DNA of 64,000 nucleotides from Achromobacter xylosoxidans (GTDB lineage: Bacteria > Pseudomonadota > Gammaproteobacteria > Burkholderiales > Burkholderiaceae_B). The notes below the pieces were generated by a model, which searched no databases, was not told the origin of the DNA, and saw only the letters and a list, made by a program, of their open reading frames with translations. The stretch is taken from assembly GCF_001457475.1 (NCBI RefSeq), contig NZ_LN831029.1, positions 2,604,001 to 2,668,000 on the forward strand. The letters are read 5' to 3'. Of this stretch, positions 38,392-47,829 are shown piece after piece; position 1 is the first letter of the stretch; each line of letters opens with the position of its first letter. Position numbers and translations under genes: made by a program.

Positions 38392-40142
38392 GCGTGCAAC
38401 TCCTCTGACTGGTCATTCTGGGCCTGCGTCTGGGACGCAGCGCAGGGCAGGGTAAAGCGGAAAATAGTACCGCCGGCGGGGTTCGGGTCCGCCCACAGGC
38501 GGCCGTGGTGCGATTCGATAATGGTACGGCAGATATTCAGCCCCATGCCCAGGCCCTGGGTCTTGGTGCTGAAGAAGGGTTCGAACAGGCGTTCCGGCTC
38601 GGCCAGGCCGTGGCCACGGTCGACCACCGCCACCTCGATGTGCTGCTCGTGCAGGATCACGGCCACCTTGAGCTCGTCGGACTCGCTCTTTTCCATGGCT
38701 TCCAGGCCGTTCTTGAGCAGGTTCAGCAGCACCTGTTCGATCAGGATCGGGTCGGCCAGCACGTCCGGCGCATTCGACGGCACGAAGCTGTCGATGCGGA
38801 TGCGGCGCTTGCGGGCGTCGATCTCGGCGAAACCGATGGCGTTGTCGACGATGCGGCCGATCGCCACGCGCTGGCGGCGCGGCTCGCTGCGCTTCACGAA
38901 TTCGCGGATGCGGCTGATGATCTTGCCGGCGCGCTCGGCCTGCGAGGCGGCCTTTTCCAGCGCCGGCAGCAGCATGTTGGGGCTGGTGTGGCCGGCCTTG
39001 ACCAGGGCCACCGCGCCCATGCTGTAGTTGGCGATGGCGGTCAGCGGCTGGTTCAGTTCGTGCGCCAGCGACGAGGCCATCTCGCCCATGGTGGTCAGGC
39101 GGCTGGTGAGCTGGATCTTTTCCTGCTGCACGCGCGAGGCTTCCTCGTGGGTGCGGCGCTCGGTGATGTCGCGCGCCACCTGCATGCGCACGCGGCGGCC
39201 GTCGGTCCAGGCCAGCATGCGGTGGTGCACTTCGAACCAGCGCTGCACCGAGGGCGCGAAGACTTCCACGGATTCATCCGTGAAGCGGCCGCGGCGGCCG
39301 GCCAGCAGCTCGTCGTGGCCGCCGGTCTGGGCGCCGAACACGCGGCGGTAGGTGCGGTTGGCGAACAGCAGCTCCAGGCCGTCGTGGGTGTCGGCGGTGA
39401 CCGAGATGGCGTCGTCCAGGCCTTCCAGCACCGTCATGAAGCGCTCGTGCGCGGCGGTCAGGGCCTCGCGGATGCGCTTGGGCTCGGTGATGTCGGTCAT
39501 CGACGTCATCCAGCCGATCTGGTTGCCGTTGGGGTCGAGCAGCGGCGATACGTACATGCGCGCCGTGAAGCGCGAGCCGTCGCGGCGCTGGGCCTCGACT
39601 TCCAGGCCGCTGCTGGGCGTCTTGCCGGACATCAGCACGTCCAGGGTGTGCTGGTGCTGTTCATGGCGGCCCGGCACCCAGTAGGGGAAGGGCGGGCTGC
39701 GGCCGATCAGGTCGGCCTCGTTCCAGCCGATCATGCGGCAGAAGGCCGGATTGACGTAGGCGATGCGGCCTTCCATGTCCAGCACGCGCATGCCGGTCGA
39801 CATGGAGTTCTCCATGGCGCGGCGGAAACCGGTCTCGGCGATCAGGGCGGCCTCGGCGGCGGAACGGAAGCGTGTATAGCGCCACAGCATCAGCAGGCTG
39901 ATGACGATCACGCAAGACAGCGCCAGCACCACCCAGATCAGGCGCTGCTGCCGCATTTCCTGGTCGATGGTCACGAACATGACGCTGTCGTCATGGATGC
40001 GCTGCAACCAGAAGAACACCCCCATCACACAGATATAGAGGATCAGCACCATCGCGGGCGTGACCCAGTACACCCCGCGTCGGCGCGTGCGGGCGTGGTC
40101 GTGGAACGGCGTGGGTATATTGGACTTGGGCGCGCTGGACAT
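38388..40142 (-). CDS. PAS-domain sensor histidine kinase (FixL/DctB-like)
   Basis: A 584-residue inner-membrane kinase. It has two membrane helices (about 25-47 and 68-87) flanking a very short periplasmic loop of about 20 residues, a PAS domain (about 103-220: NSMSTGMRVLDMEGRIAYVNPAFCRMIGW, with PAC-like WMTSMTDITEPKR) and a second PAS (about 230-330). The kinase core has His361 in SSLAHELNQPLTAIANYS, N-box EQVLLNLLKNGLEAME, and G-boxes DRGHGL and TQGLGMGLNI. Signal perception is therefore probably cytoplasmic through the PAS domains. The first ATG of the frame is at 40169; I prefer 40142 (MSSAPKSNIP). Cotranscribed with the response regulator and folD. Confidence 0.93.
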   Translation of the reverse strand: MSSAPKSNIPTPFHDHARTRRRGVYWVTPAMVLILYICVMGVFFWLQRIHDDSVMFVTIDQEMRQQRLIWVVLALSCVIVISLLMLWRYTRFRSAAEAALIAETGFRRAMENSMSTGMRVLDMEGRIAYVNPAFCRMIGWNEADLIGRSPPFPYWVPGRHEQHQHTLDVLMSGKTPSSGLEVEAQRRDGSRFTARMYVSPLLDPNGNQIGWMTSMTDITEPKRIREALTAAHERFMTVLEGLDDAISVTADTHDGLELLFANRTYRRVFGAQTGGHDELLAGRRGRFTDESVEVFAPSVQRWFEVHHRMLAWTDGRRVRMQVARDITERRTHEEASRVQQEKIQLTSRLTTMGEMASSLAHELNQPLTAIANYSMGAVALVKAGHTSPNMLLPALEKAASQAERAGKIISRIREFVKRSEPRRQRVAIGRIVDNAIGFAEIDARKRRIRIDSFVPSNAPDVLADPILIEQVLLNLLKNGLEAMEKSESDELKVAVILHEQHIEVAVVDRGHGLAEPERLFEPFFSTKTQGLGMGLNICRTIIESHHGRLWADPNPAGGTIFRFTLPCAASQTQAQNDQSEELHA

Positions 40143-40383
40143 GGAGTTCGGGCCGGATAGGCCGGGCATTTTTCATCGCCGGGCCGCCTCAAGATGAAAA
40201 CGGCCCCGCGGGGCTGCAAGCCGAAGGCGCGGCGTGGGGGGCATTTTAATGCGTGTCGGAACGGAATTGCCGGGAATCAAGCCGGACAGGCGGATGATCG
40301 GCTAAAAAAGTGGGGAATATCGCTTTAAGCTTCTGTTCATGTTTTCGCATTATGAAATGCCGTACCGCAACATGAAATTTTCC

Positions 40384-40413
40384 TTGCGACCGGTTAATCT
40401 TCTTTCTTAGAAT
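40384..40413 (+). promoter_or_regulatory. Sigma-70 promoter of the aceE operon
   Basis: The -35 box TTGCGA (40384-40389), an 18-base spacer and the -10 box TAGAAT (40408-40413) match the consensus at 4 of 6 and 5 of 6 positions. Transcription would start near 40420, giving a leader of about 155 bases. Confidence 0.6.
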
Positions 40414-40474
40414 GCCGGCTGATAGGGAAACCGCTCCCGAGTAGCTGGTCTCTAGCACAACACCCCGACCCATG

Positions 40475-40515
40475 CATGGCATGGTAGCCCGGATGATCCC
40501 GACTACCATGGCATG
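40475..40515 (+). promoter_or_regulatory. Inverted repeat in the aceE leader
   Basis: CATGGCATGGTAG (40475-40487; written with its left flank GCATGGCATGGTAG) pairs with CTACCATGGCATG (40503-40515) with one mismatch and a 15-base loop. It lies inside the predicted leader, 59 bases before the start codon. It could be a regulator-binding dyad or a folded leader RNA. It does not look like an intrinsic terminator. Confidence 0.5.
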
Positions 40516-40574
40516 TCCGCGAGTAGATAAATAAGCGGGTGCGGTCACGAACGAACCCCAACAGGAGACACACG

Positions 40575-43283
40575 ATGTCCTCTTTCGCCCAGGCTGGCGC
40601 CGTGCAGGCTGCCAACGACGAAGACACCCTAGAAACCCAGGAGTGGCTCGAAGCCCTGGCGGCAGTCCTTGATCGCGAAGGACCGCAGCGCGCGCACTAC
40701 CTGCTGGAACGCCTGATCGACGAAGCCCGTCGTTCCGGCGCCCACATCCCGTTCTCGCCGAATACCGCTTACGTCAACACGATTCCGCCCGGCCTGGAGC
40801 CGGCGCACCCGGGCAACCTGGAACTGGAATCGCGCATCCGCTCGTACGTGCGCTGGAACGCCATGGCCATGGTGGTCAAGGCCAACAAGCACAATCCGCC
40901 GGACGGCGGCGACCTGGGCGGCCACATCGCCTCGTTCGCCTCGCTGGCCACCATGATCGGCTGCGGCCAGAACCACTTCTGGCACGCCGAAGACGAAAAC
41001 CACGGCGGCGACCTGGTCTACTTCCAGGGCCACACCTCGCCCGGCATGTACGGCCGCGCCTACCTCGAAGGCCGCCTGACCGAAGACCAGCTGAACCACT
41101 TCCGCCAGGAAGTGGACGGCAAGGGCCTGTCCTCGTACCCGCATCCGAAGCTGATGCCGGACTTCTGGCAGTTCCCCACGGTGTCGATGGGCCTGGGCCC
41201 GCTGATGGCCATCTACCAGGCCCGTTTCCTCAAGTACCTGCACGCCCGCGGCATCGCCGACACCAGCAAGCGCAAGGTCTGGGTGTTCTGCGGCGACGGC
41301 GAAATGGACGAACCCGAGTCGCTCGGCGCCATCGCCCTGGCGGCCCGTGAAAAGCTCGACAACCTGATCTTCGTCATCAACTGCAACCTGCAGCGCCTGG
41401 ACGGCCCGGTGCGCGGCAACGGCAAGATCATCCAGGAACTGGAAGGCGACTTCCGCGGTTCGGGCTGGAACGTGATCAAGCTGATCTGGGGCGGCTACTG
41501 GGATCCGCTGCTGGCGCACGACAAGGAAGGCATCCTGCGCAAGATCATGGAAGAAACCGTCGACGGCGAGTACCAGGCGTACAAGGCCAACGACGGCAAG
41601 TTCGTGCGCGAGCATTTCTTCGGCAAGCACCCCAAGCTGCTGGAAGCCGTGTCGCGCATGAGCGACGAAGACATCTGGCGCCTGAACCGTGGCGGCCATG
41701 ATCCGCACAAGGTCTACGCCGCGTTCGACGCCGCCTCCAAGCATGAAGGCCAGCCGACCGTGATCCTGGCCAAGACCATCAAGGGCTACGGCATGGGCCA
41801 CGTGGGCCAGGCCAAGAACCCGACCCACCAGCAGAAGAAGCTGGAACTGGACTCGATCCGCGAATTCCGCGACCGCTTCGGCATCCCCATCCCGGACGAC
41901 AAGCTGGCCGACCTGCCGTACTTCAAGCCGGCCGACGACTCGCCCGAAATGAAGTACCTGCACGAGCGCCGCGCCGCGCTGGGCGGCTACCTGCCGCGCC
42001 GCCGCGCCAAGGCCGACGAACAGCTCAAGGCGCCGGCGCTGGACGCCTTCAAGGCCGTGTTGGAACCCACCGCCGAAGGCCGTGAGATCTCCACCACCCA
42101 GGCCTTCGTGCGCATCCTGAACCAGGTGCTGCGCGACAAGCAGCTGGGTCCGCGCGTCGTGCCGATCCTGGCCGACGAATCGCGCACCTTCGGCATGGAA
42201 GGCCTGTTCCGCCAGATCGGCATCTACGCGCCGGAAGGCCAGAAGTACACCCCGGTCGACAAGGACCAGGTCATGTACTACAAGGAAGCGGCCGACGGCC
42301 AGCTCCTGCAGGAAGGCATCAACGAAGCGGGCGCGATGAGCTCGTGGATCGCGGCGGCCACGTCGTACTCCTCGAACAACCGCATCATGATCCCGTTCTT
42401 CATCTACTACTCGATGTTCGGGTTCCAGCGCATCGGCGACCTGGCCTGGGCGGCCGGCGACATGCAGGCGCGCGGCTTCCTCTTGGGCGGCACCGCCGGG
42501 CGCACCACGCTCAACGGCGAAGGCCTGCAGCACGAAGACGGCCACAGCCACATCCTGGCTTCGACCATCCCCAACTGCGTCTCGTACGACCCGACCTTCG
42601 GCCACGAACTGGCCGTGATCATCCAGCATGGCCTCAAGCGCATGGTGGAAGACCAGGAAAACGTCTACTACTACCTGACGGTGATGAACGAAAACTACCC
42701 GCAGCCTGGCCTGACCGCCGGCGACGAGGAAGGCATCATCAAGGGCATGTACAAGCTCAAGTCGCACGGCAAGGGCAAGAACCGCGTGCAGCTGATGGGC
42801 TCGGGCACGATCCTGCGCGAAGTCATGGCGGCCCAGGAACTGCTGGAAGCCGACTGGGGCGTGGCCTCGGACCTGTGGAGCGTCACCAGCTTCACCGAAC
42901 TGCGCCGCAACGGCCTGGACGCCGAGCGCCACAACATGCTGCACCCCGACGAGAAGAAGCCGCAGGTGGCCTACGTCACGGAACAGCTGGCCAAGACGGA
43001 AGGCCCGATCATCGCGTCGACCGACTACATGAAGCTGTTTGCGGACCAGATCCGTCCGTTCGTGCCCAAGGGCCGCGAATACAAGGTGCTGGGCACCGAC
43101 GGTTTCGGCCGTTCGGATTTCCGCGCCAAGCTGCGCGAGCACTTCGAAGTGGACCGCCACTTCGTCGTGGTCGCCGCGCTGCGCGCGCTGGCCGACGAAG
43201 GCAAGGTGCCGGTTGCCAAGGTGGCCGAAGCCATCAAGAAGTACGGCATCAACCCGAACAAAGCCAACCCGCAATACGCCTGA
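40575..43283 (+). CDS. aceE: Pyruvate dehydrogenase E1 component, homodimeric type
   Basis: A 902-residue thiamine-diphosphate enzyme that decarboxylates pyruvate and acetylates the lipoyl group of E2. The thiamine site GDG is at residues 240-242 (VFCGDGEMDEPESLG) and ends INCNLQRLDGPVRGN. Other family segments are FQGHTSPGMYGRAYLEGRL, TIKGYGMGHVGQAKNPTHQQKK, ADESRTFGMEGLFRQIGIYA and LGTDGFGRSDFRAKLREHFEVD. The length is close to E. coli AceE (887). Start at MSSFAQAGA after AGGAGA. It is first gene of aceE-aceF-lpdA with 12-base gaps. Confidence 0.97.
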   Translation: MSSFAQAGAVQAANDEDTLETQEWLEALAAVLDREGPQRAHYLLERLIDEARRSGAHIPFSPNTAYVNTIPPGLEPAHPGNLELESRIRSYVRWNAMAMVVKANKHNPPDGGDLGGHIASFASLATMIGCGQNHFWHAEDENHGGDLVYFQGHTSPGMYGRAYLEGRLTEDQLNHFRQEVDGKGLSSYPHPKLMPDFWQFPTVSMGLGPLMAIYQARFLKYLHARGIADTSKRKVWVFCGDGEMDEPESLGAIALAAREKLDNLIFVINCNLQRLDGPVRGNGKIIQELEGDFRGSGWNVIKLIWGGYWDPLLAHDKEGILRKIMEETVDGEYQAYKANDGKFVREHFFGKHPKLLEAVSRMSDEDIWRLNRGGHDPHKVYAAFDAASKHEGQPTVILAKTIKGYGMGHVGQAKNPTHQQKKLELDSIREFRDRFGIPIPDDKLADLPYFKPADDSPEMKYLHERRAALGGYLPRRRAKADEQLKAPALDAFKAVLEPTAEGREISTTQAFVRILNQVLRDKQLGPRVVPILADESRTFGMEGLFRQIGIYAPEGQKYTPVDKDQVMYYKEAADGQLLQEGINEAGAMSSWIAAATSYSSNNRIMIPFFIYYSMFGFQRIGDLAWAAGDMQARGFLLGGTAGRTTLNGEGLQHEDGHSHILASTIPNCVSYDPTFGHELAVIIQHGLKRMVEDQENVYYYLTVMNENYPQPGLTAGDEEGIIKGMYKLKSHGKGKNRVQLMGSGTILREVMAAQELLEADWGVASDLWSVTSFTELRRNGLDAERHNMLHPDEKKPQVAYVTEQLAKTEGPIIASTDYMKLFADQIRPFVPKGREYKVLGTDGFGRSDFRAKLREHFEVDRHFVVVAALRALADEGKVPVAKVAEAIKKYGINPNKANPQYA

Positions 43284-43295
43284 GGGTAAAGAGAC

Positions 43296-44963
43296 ATGAG
43301 CAACGTCGTGCAAATCAAGGTTCCCGACATCGGCGACTTCAAGGAAGTGGAAGTCATTGAAGTGCTGGTGGCGGTGGGCGACACGATCAAGGCCGAGCAG
43401 AGCCTGATTACCGTCGAATCCGACAAGGCCTCGATGGAAATCCCCGCCTCGCAGGGCGGGGTGGTGAAGTCGATCGCGGTCAAGGTCGGCGACAAGGTCG
43501 CCGAAGGCGCCGTGGTGCTCGAGGTGGAAGCGGCCGACGCCGCCGCCCCGGCCGCCAAGGAAGAACCCAAGGCCGAGGCGCCCAGGCAGGCTGCCGCCGC
43601 CGCGCCCGCCGCCAAGGCCGAGGCTGCCGCGCCGGCCGCCAGCAGCGGTCCGGTCGAGATCGAAGTGCCGGACATCGGCGACTTCAAGGAAGTGGAAGTC
43701 ATCGAAGTCATGGTCGCCGTGGGCGACACCATCAAGGCCGAGCAGAGCCTGATCACCGTCGAGTCCGACAAGGCCTCGATGGAGATCCCGGCCTCGCAGG
43801 GCGGGGTGGTCAAGGAAGTGAAGGTCAAGGTCGGCGACAAGGTCGCCAAGGGCTCGGTCGTGGTCGTGGTTGAAGGCAGCGCGCCCGCCGCCGCGGCCGC
43901 GCCGGCCGCCAACGCCGAAGCCGCGCCGGCCAGGTCGGAAGCCCCGGCCGCCAAGGCGGAAGCGCCCGCGGCCCCGGCCACGCCCGCCGTCGGCTCGCGC
44001 CCGGCCCCGGCCGCCGCGCTGGAAGACGCCAACCTCAAGCCCGGCCAGCTGCCGCACGCCTCGCCGTCGGTGCGCAAGTTCGCCCGCGAACTGGGCGTGA
44101 ACCTGAGCAAGGTCAAGGGCACCGGTCCCAAGGACCGCATCACCGCCGACGACGTGCGCGGTTTCGTCAAGACCGCGCTGGCCTCGGGCGCCGCCCCGGC
44201 CGCCGCCGGCGGTTCGGCCGATGGCGCCGCGCTGGGCCTGCTGCCGTGGCCCAAGGTCGACTTCACCAAGTTCGGCCCGATCGAAGCCAAGCCGCTGTCG
44301 CGCATCAAGAAGATCTCCGGCGCGAACCTGCACCGCAACTGGGTCATGATCCCGCACGTCACCAACAACGACGAAGCGGACATCACCGACCTGGAAGCGC
44401 TGCGCGTCACGCTGAACAAGGAAAACGAGAAGTCGGGCATCAAGGTCACGATGCTGGCCTTCCTGATCAAGGCCGTGGTCGCGGCCCTGAAGAAGTTCCC
44501 CGAGTTCAACGCCTCGCTGGACGGCGACAACCTGGTGCTCAAGCAGTACTACCACATCGGCTTTGCCGCCGATACTCCCAACGGGCTGGTGGTGCCGGTG
44601 ATCCGCGATGCCGACAAGAAGGGCATCCTGCAGATCGCCCAGGAAATGACCGACCTGTCCAAGAAGGCGCGCGAAGGCAAGATCTCGCCCGCCGAAATGC
44701 AGGGCGGCTGCTTCTCGATCTCGTCGCTGGGCGGTATCGGCGGCACGTCGTTCACGCCCATCATCAATGCGCCCGAAGTGGCCATCCTGGGCGTGTCGCG
44801 TTCGTCGCACAAGCCCGTCTGGGACGGCAAGCAGTTCGTGCCGCGCCTGATCGTGCCGCTGTCGCTGTCCTATGACCACCGCGTCATCGACGGCGCCGCC
44901 GCTGCCCGCTTCAACGCCTATCTCGGCGCCTTGCTGGCCGACTTCCGCCGCATCGCGCTGTAA
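43296..44963 (+). CDS. aceF: Dihydrolipoamide acetyltransferase (PDH E2) with two lipoyl domains
   Basis: A 555-residue E2 core protein that passes the acetyl group to CoA. Two lipoyl domains have the modified lysines Lys44 and Lys159, both in [13 protein letters not shown]. Ala/Pro/Lys-rich linkers, a peripheral-subunit-binding domain ([37 protein letters not shown], about 248-285) and the catalytic domain with His528 and Asp532 (SYDHRVIDG) follow. The first lipoyl domain is nearly identical to that at the N-terminus of the downstream E3, suggesting gene conversion or recent duplication. Confidence 0.97.
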   Translation: MSNVVQIKVPDIGDFKEVEVIEVLVAVGDTIKAEQSLITVESDKASMEIPASQGGVVKSIAVKVGDKVAEGAVVLEVEAADAAAPAAKEEPKAEAPRQAAAAAPAAKAEAAAPAASSGPVEIEVPDIGDFKEVEVIEVMVAVGDTIKAEQSLITVESDKASMEIPASQGGVVKEVKVKVGDKVAKGSVVVVVEGSAPAAAAAPAANAEAAPARSEAPAAKAEAPAAPATPAVGSRPAPAAALEDANLKPGQLPHASPSVRKFARELGVNLSKVKGTGPKDRITADDVRGFVKTALASGAAPAAAGGSADGAALGLLPWPKVDFTKFGPIEAKPLSRIKKISGANLHRNWVMIPHVTNNDEADITDLEALRVTLNKENEKSGIKVTMLAFLIKAVVAALKKFPEFNASLDGDNLVLKQYYHIGFAADTPNGLVVPVIRDADKKGILQIAQEMTDLSKKAREGKISPAEMQGGCFSISSLGGIGGTSFTPIINAPEVAILGVSRSSHKPVWDGKQFVPRLIVPLSLSYDHRVIDGAAAARFNAYLGALLADFRRIAL

Positions 44964-44975
44964 ACGGGGAGCCCC

Positions 44976-46748
44976 ATGAGCAATACCGTTCAAATCAAAG
45001 TGCCGGACATCGGTGACTTCAAGGAAGTCGAGGTCATCGAGGTGCTGGTCGCCGTGGGCGATACGATCAAGGCCGAGCAGAGCCTGATCACGGTCGAGTC
45101 CGACAAGGCCTCGATGGAAATTCCCGCCTCCACGGGCGGCGTGGTCAAGTCCATCAACGTCAAGGTCGGCGACAAGGTCGCCGAAGGCTCGGTGGTCCTG
45201 GAAGTCGAGGCGTCCGACGCCGCACCGGCCGCCAAGCAAGCGCCCAAGGCTGACGCGCCGAAGGCCGAAGCCCCCAAGGCCGAGGCCAAGCCGGCCGCAG
45301 CGGCCCCCGCCGCCGCGACCTTCAAGGGCTCGGCCGACGCCGAATACGACATGCTGGTGCTGGGCGCGGGCCCCGGCGGCTATTCGGCCGCCTTCCGCGC
45401 CGCCGACCTCGGCCTGTCCGTGGTGCTGGTCGAACGCTACGCCACGCTGGGCGGCGTCTGCCTGAACGTGGGCTGCATCCCGTCCAAGGCGCTGCTGCAC
45501 AACGCCGCCATCATCGACGAGGCGCGCGAGCTGGCCGCCCACGGCATCAGCTTCGGCGAGCCCAAGATCGACCTGGACAAGCTGCGCGGCTACAAGGACA
45601 GCGTGGTCGCCAAGCTGACCGGCGGCCTGGCCGGCATGGCCAAGGCGCGCAAGGTCACCGTGGTGACCGGCGTGGGCGAATTCGCCGATGCCAACCACCT
45701 GGCGGTCAAGGGCGCCGACGGCAAGTCGCAGACCATCCGCTTCAAGCAGGCCATCATCGCCGCCGGCAGCCAGTCGGTGAAGCTGCCGTTCCTGCCGCAG
45801 GACGAGCGCATCGTCGATTCCACCGGCGCCTTGCTGCTGCGTGAAATCCCCAAGAAGATGCTGATCATCGGCGGCGGCATCATCGGCCTGGAAATGGGCA
45901 CGGTGTATTCCACGCTGGGCGCGCGCCTGGACGTGGTGGAAATGCTGGACGGCCTGATGCAGGGCGCCGACCGCGACCTGGTCAAGGTCTGGCAGAAGAA
46001 GAACGCCGGCCGCTTCGACAACATCATGCTCAAGACCAAGACGGTCGGCGCGGAAGCCAGGAAAGACGGCATCTACGTCACCTTCGAGGGCGAGGGCGCG
46101 CCGAAGGAACCGCAGCGCTACGACCTGGTGCTCCAGGCCGTGGGCCGCAGCCCCAACGGCAAGAAGATCGGCGCCGACAAGGCGGGCGTGGCCGTGACCG
46201 ACCGCGGTTTCATCGAGGTCGATCGCCAGATGCGCACCAACGTGCCGCACATCTTCGCCATCGGCGACATCGTCGGCCAGCCGATGCTGGCGCACAAGGC
46301 GGTGCATGAAGGCCACGTGGCGGCCGAAGCCGCCGCCGGCCAGAAGTCGTTCTTCGACGCCCGCGTGATTCCGTCGGTGGCCTACACCGATCCGGAAGTG
46401 GCTTGGGTCGGCCTGACCGAAGACGAAGCCAGGAAGCAGGGCATCAAGGTCGAGAAGGGCGTGTTCCCGTGGGCCGCCTCCGGCCGCGCCATCGCCAACG
46501 GCCGCGACGAAGGCTTCACCAAGCTGCTGTTCGACGCCGAGACGCACCGCATCCTGGGCGGCGGCATCGTCGGCACCCATGCCGGCGACCTGATCAGCGA
46601 AGTGGCGCTGGCCGTGGAAATGGGCGCGGACGTCATCGACATCGCCAAGACCATCCACCCGCACCCGACCCTGGGCGAATCGGTGGGCATGGCGGCCGAA
46701 GTGGCCGAAGGCGTGTGCACCGACCTGCCGCCGATGAAGAAGAAGTAG
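44976..46748 (+). CDS. lpdA: Dihydrolipoamide dehydrogenase (PDH E3) with N-terminal lipoyl domain
   Basis: A 590-residue FAD enzyme that reoxidises dihydrolipoyl groups with NAD. An extra N-terminal lipoyl domain (residues 1-80, modified Lys44) and an Ala/Lys/Pro linker precede the usual E3: FAD motif DMLVLGAGPGGYSAAFRAAD, redox disulfide Cys162-Cys167 (GGVCLNVGCIPSK), NAD motif IIGGGIIGLEMG and C-terminal HPHPTLGESVGMAAE with the active-site His. Lipoyl-E3 fusions are known in Neisseria, Alcaligenes and related bacteria. Last gene of the operon, followed by two hairpins. Confidence 0.97.
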   Translation: MSNTVQIKVPDIGDFKEVEVIEVLVAVGDTIKAEQSLITVESDKASMEIPASTGGVVKSINVKVGDKVAEGSVVLEVEASDAAPAAKQAPKADAPKAEAPKAEAKPAAAAPAAATFKGSADAEYDMLVLGAGPGGYSAAFRAADLGLSVVLVERYATLGGVCLNVGCIPSKALLHNAAIIDEARELAAHGISFGEPKIDLDKLRGYKDSVVAKLTGGLAGMAKARKVTVVTGVGEFADANHLAVKGADGKSQTIRFKQAIIAAGSQSVKLPFLPQDERIVDSTGALLLREIPKKMLIIGGGIIGLEMGTVYSTLGARLDVVEMLDGLMQGADRDLVKVWQKKNAGRFDNIMLKTKTVGAEARKDGIYVTFEGEGAPKEPQRYDLVLQAVGRSPNGKKIGADKAGVAVTDRGFIEVDRQMRTNVPHIFAIGDIVGQPMLAHKAVHEGHVAAEAAAGQKSFFDARVIPSVAYTDPEVAWVGLTEDEARKQGIKVEKGVFPWAASGRAIANGRDEGFTKLLFDAETHRILGGGIVGTHAGDLISEVALAVEMGADVIDIAKTIHPHPTLGESVGMAAEVAEGVCTDLPPMKKK

Positions 46749-46762
46749 ATCGCCGGGGCTTG

Positions 46763-46780
46763 CCGGATCTTCGGATCCGG
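46763..46780 (+). other. TTCG-loop hairpin after lpdA
   Basis: CCGGATC, loop TTCG, GATCCGG lies 14 bases after the lpdA stop, just before the intrinsic terminator. With no T-tract it may protect the 3' end of the operon message. Confidence 0.5.
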
Positions 46781-46792
46781 ACGCCGGCACCG

Positions 46793-46827
46793 CAGCCCGA
46801 AGCGCCCAACGGCCTTCGGGCTGTTTT
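46793..46827 (+). terminator. Intrinsic terminator of the PDH operon
   Basis: CAGCCCGAAG (46793-46802) and CTTCGGGCTG (46814-46823) form a 10-bp stem with an 11-base loop, followed directly by TTTT (46824-46827). Confidence 0.75.
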
Positions 46828-47015
46828 CATTGGGGTCCCCTTGCCGTGACGCCCGCGATCACTGCGCGCAGGGCGAGGCGCGAGCCGCGAACCACCCGCC
46901 GGCCGGGCCATGATTGGTACGGTTTTCTGGATAATCTATCCGGTCGCACCCGGCTGATCCGGCCCGCGCGGCTGCCTAGAATCGAATCTCCATCGACACA
47001 TGCGGGAGATTTTCC

Positions 47016-47789
47016 ATGGCAGACCATTCCATCAAGGGCAAAGTCGTACTGATCGCCGGGGGCGCCAAGAACCTGGGCGGCTTGATCGCCCGCGACCTGG
47101 CGCAGCACGGCGCCAAGGCCGTCGCCATCCACTACAACAGCGCGGCGTCCAAGGCAGACGCCGACGCCACCGTGGCCGCGATCCAGGCCGCCGGCGCCAA
47201 GGCGGTGGCGCTGCAGGCCGACCTGACCACCGCCGGCGCGGTCGAGAAGCTGTTCGCCGACGCGGTGGCGGCGGTGGGCCGGCCCGACATCGCCATCAAT
47301 ACCGTCGGCAAGGTCTTGAAGAAGCCGCTGACCGAGATCAGCGAGGCCGAGTACGACGAGATGAGCGCGGTCAACGCCAAGACGGCCTTCTTCTTCCTGA
47401 AAGAGGCTGGCCGCCACGTCAACGACAACGGCAAGGTCTGCACCCTGGTGACCTCGCTGCTGGGCGCGTTCACGCCGTTCTACGCCGCCTATGCCGGCAC
47501 CAAGGCGCCGGTCGAGCACTACACCCGCGCGGCCTCCAAGGAGTTCGGCGCGCGCGGCATTTCGGTCACGGCGGTCGGGCCGGGCCCGATGGATACGCCG
47601 TTCTTCTATCCGGCCGAAGGCGCCGACGCGGTGGCGTACCACAAGACCGCCGCCGCGCTGTCGCCGTTCTCCAAGACCGGCCTGACCGACATCGAGGACG
47701 TGGTGCCGTTCATCCGCCACCTGGTCAGCGACGGTTGGTGGATCACTGGCCAGACCATCCTGATCAACGGCGGCTACACCACCAAGTAA
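47016..47789 (+). CDS. Short-chain dehydrogenase/reductase
   Basis: A 257-residue classical SDR, probably an NAD(P)-dependent oxidoreductase. The cofactor motif is GGAKNLGGLIARDLAQHG (residues about 15-32), and the active site has Ser in CTLVTSLLGAFTPFYAAYAGTKAPVEH plus YxxxK (YAGTK). The usual NNAG is replaced by NTVG (AINTVGKVLKKPL). The C-terminal WWITGQTILINGGYTTK is the standard SDR end. A LysR gene follows in the same direction after 171 bases. Members with this layout are often annotated as 3-oxoacyl-ACP reductase-like, but the substrate is unknown. Confidence 0.9.
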   Translation: MADHSIKGKVVLIAGGAKNLGGLIARDLAQHGAKAVAIHYNSAASKADADATVAAIQAAGAKAVALQADLTTAGAVEKLFADAVAAVGRPDIAINTVGKVLKKPLTEISEAEYDEMSAVNAKTAFFFLKEAGRHVNDNGKVCTLVTSLLGAFTPFYAAYAGTKAPVEHYTRAASKEFGARGISVTAVGPGPMDTPFFYPAEGADAVAYHKTAAALSPFSKTGLTDIEDVVPFIRHLVSDGWWITGQTILINGGYTTK

Positions 47790-47829
47790 CCATCGAGCCC
47801 CGGGCCGCCGCCCGCGCGCCGGTTTGGGG

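Larger units (their letters stand above)
40143..40574. promoter_or_regulatory. Divergent region between the sensor kinase gene and aceE
   Basis: This gene-free stretch is AT-rich around 40300-40420 and holds the aceE promoter, a long leader with an inverted repeat (listed separately), and presumably the start of the kinase operon on the minus strand. The aceE ribosome-binding site is AGGAGA (40563-40568). A small minus-strand open frame (40246-40548) has no supporting feature. Confidence 0.6.

Noticed and set aside
40629..46790. 2053-codon open frame antisense to aceE-aceF-lpdA
   Set aside because: It spans three certain genes and its translation is low-complexity His/Arg/Gly/Val sequence. 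It is a by-product of GC-rich third positions, which remove stop codons from the opposite strand.
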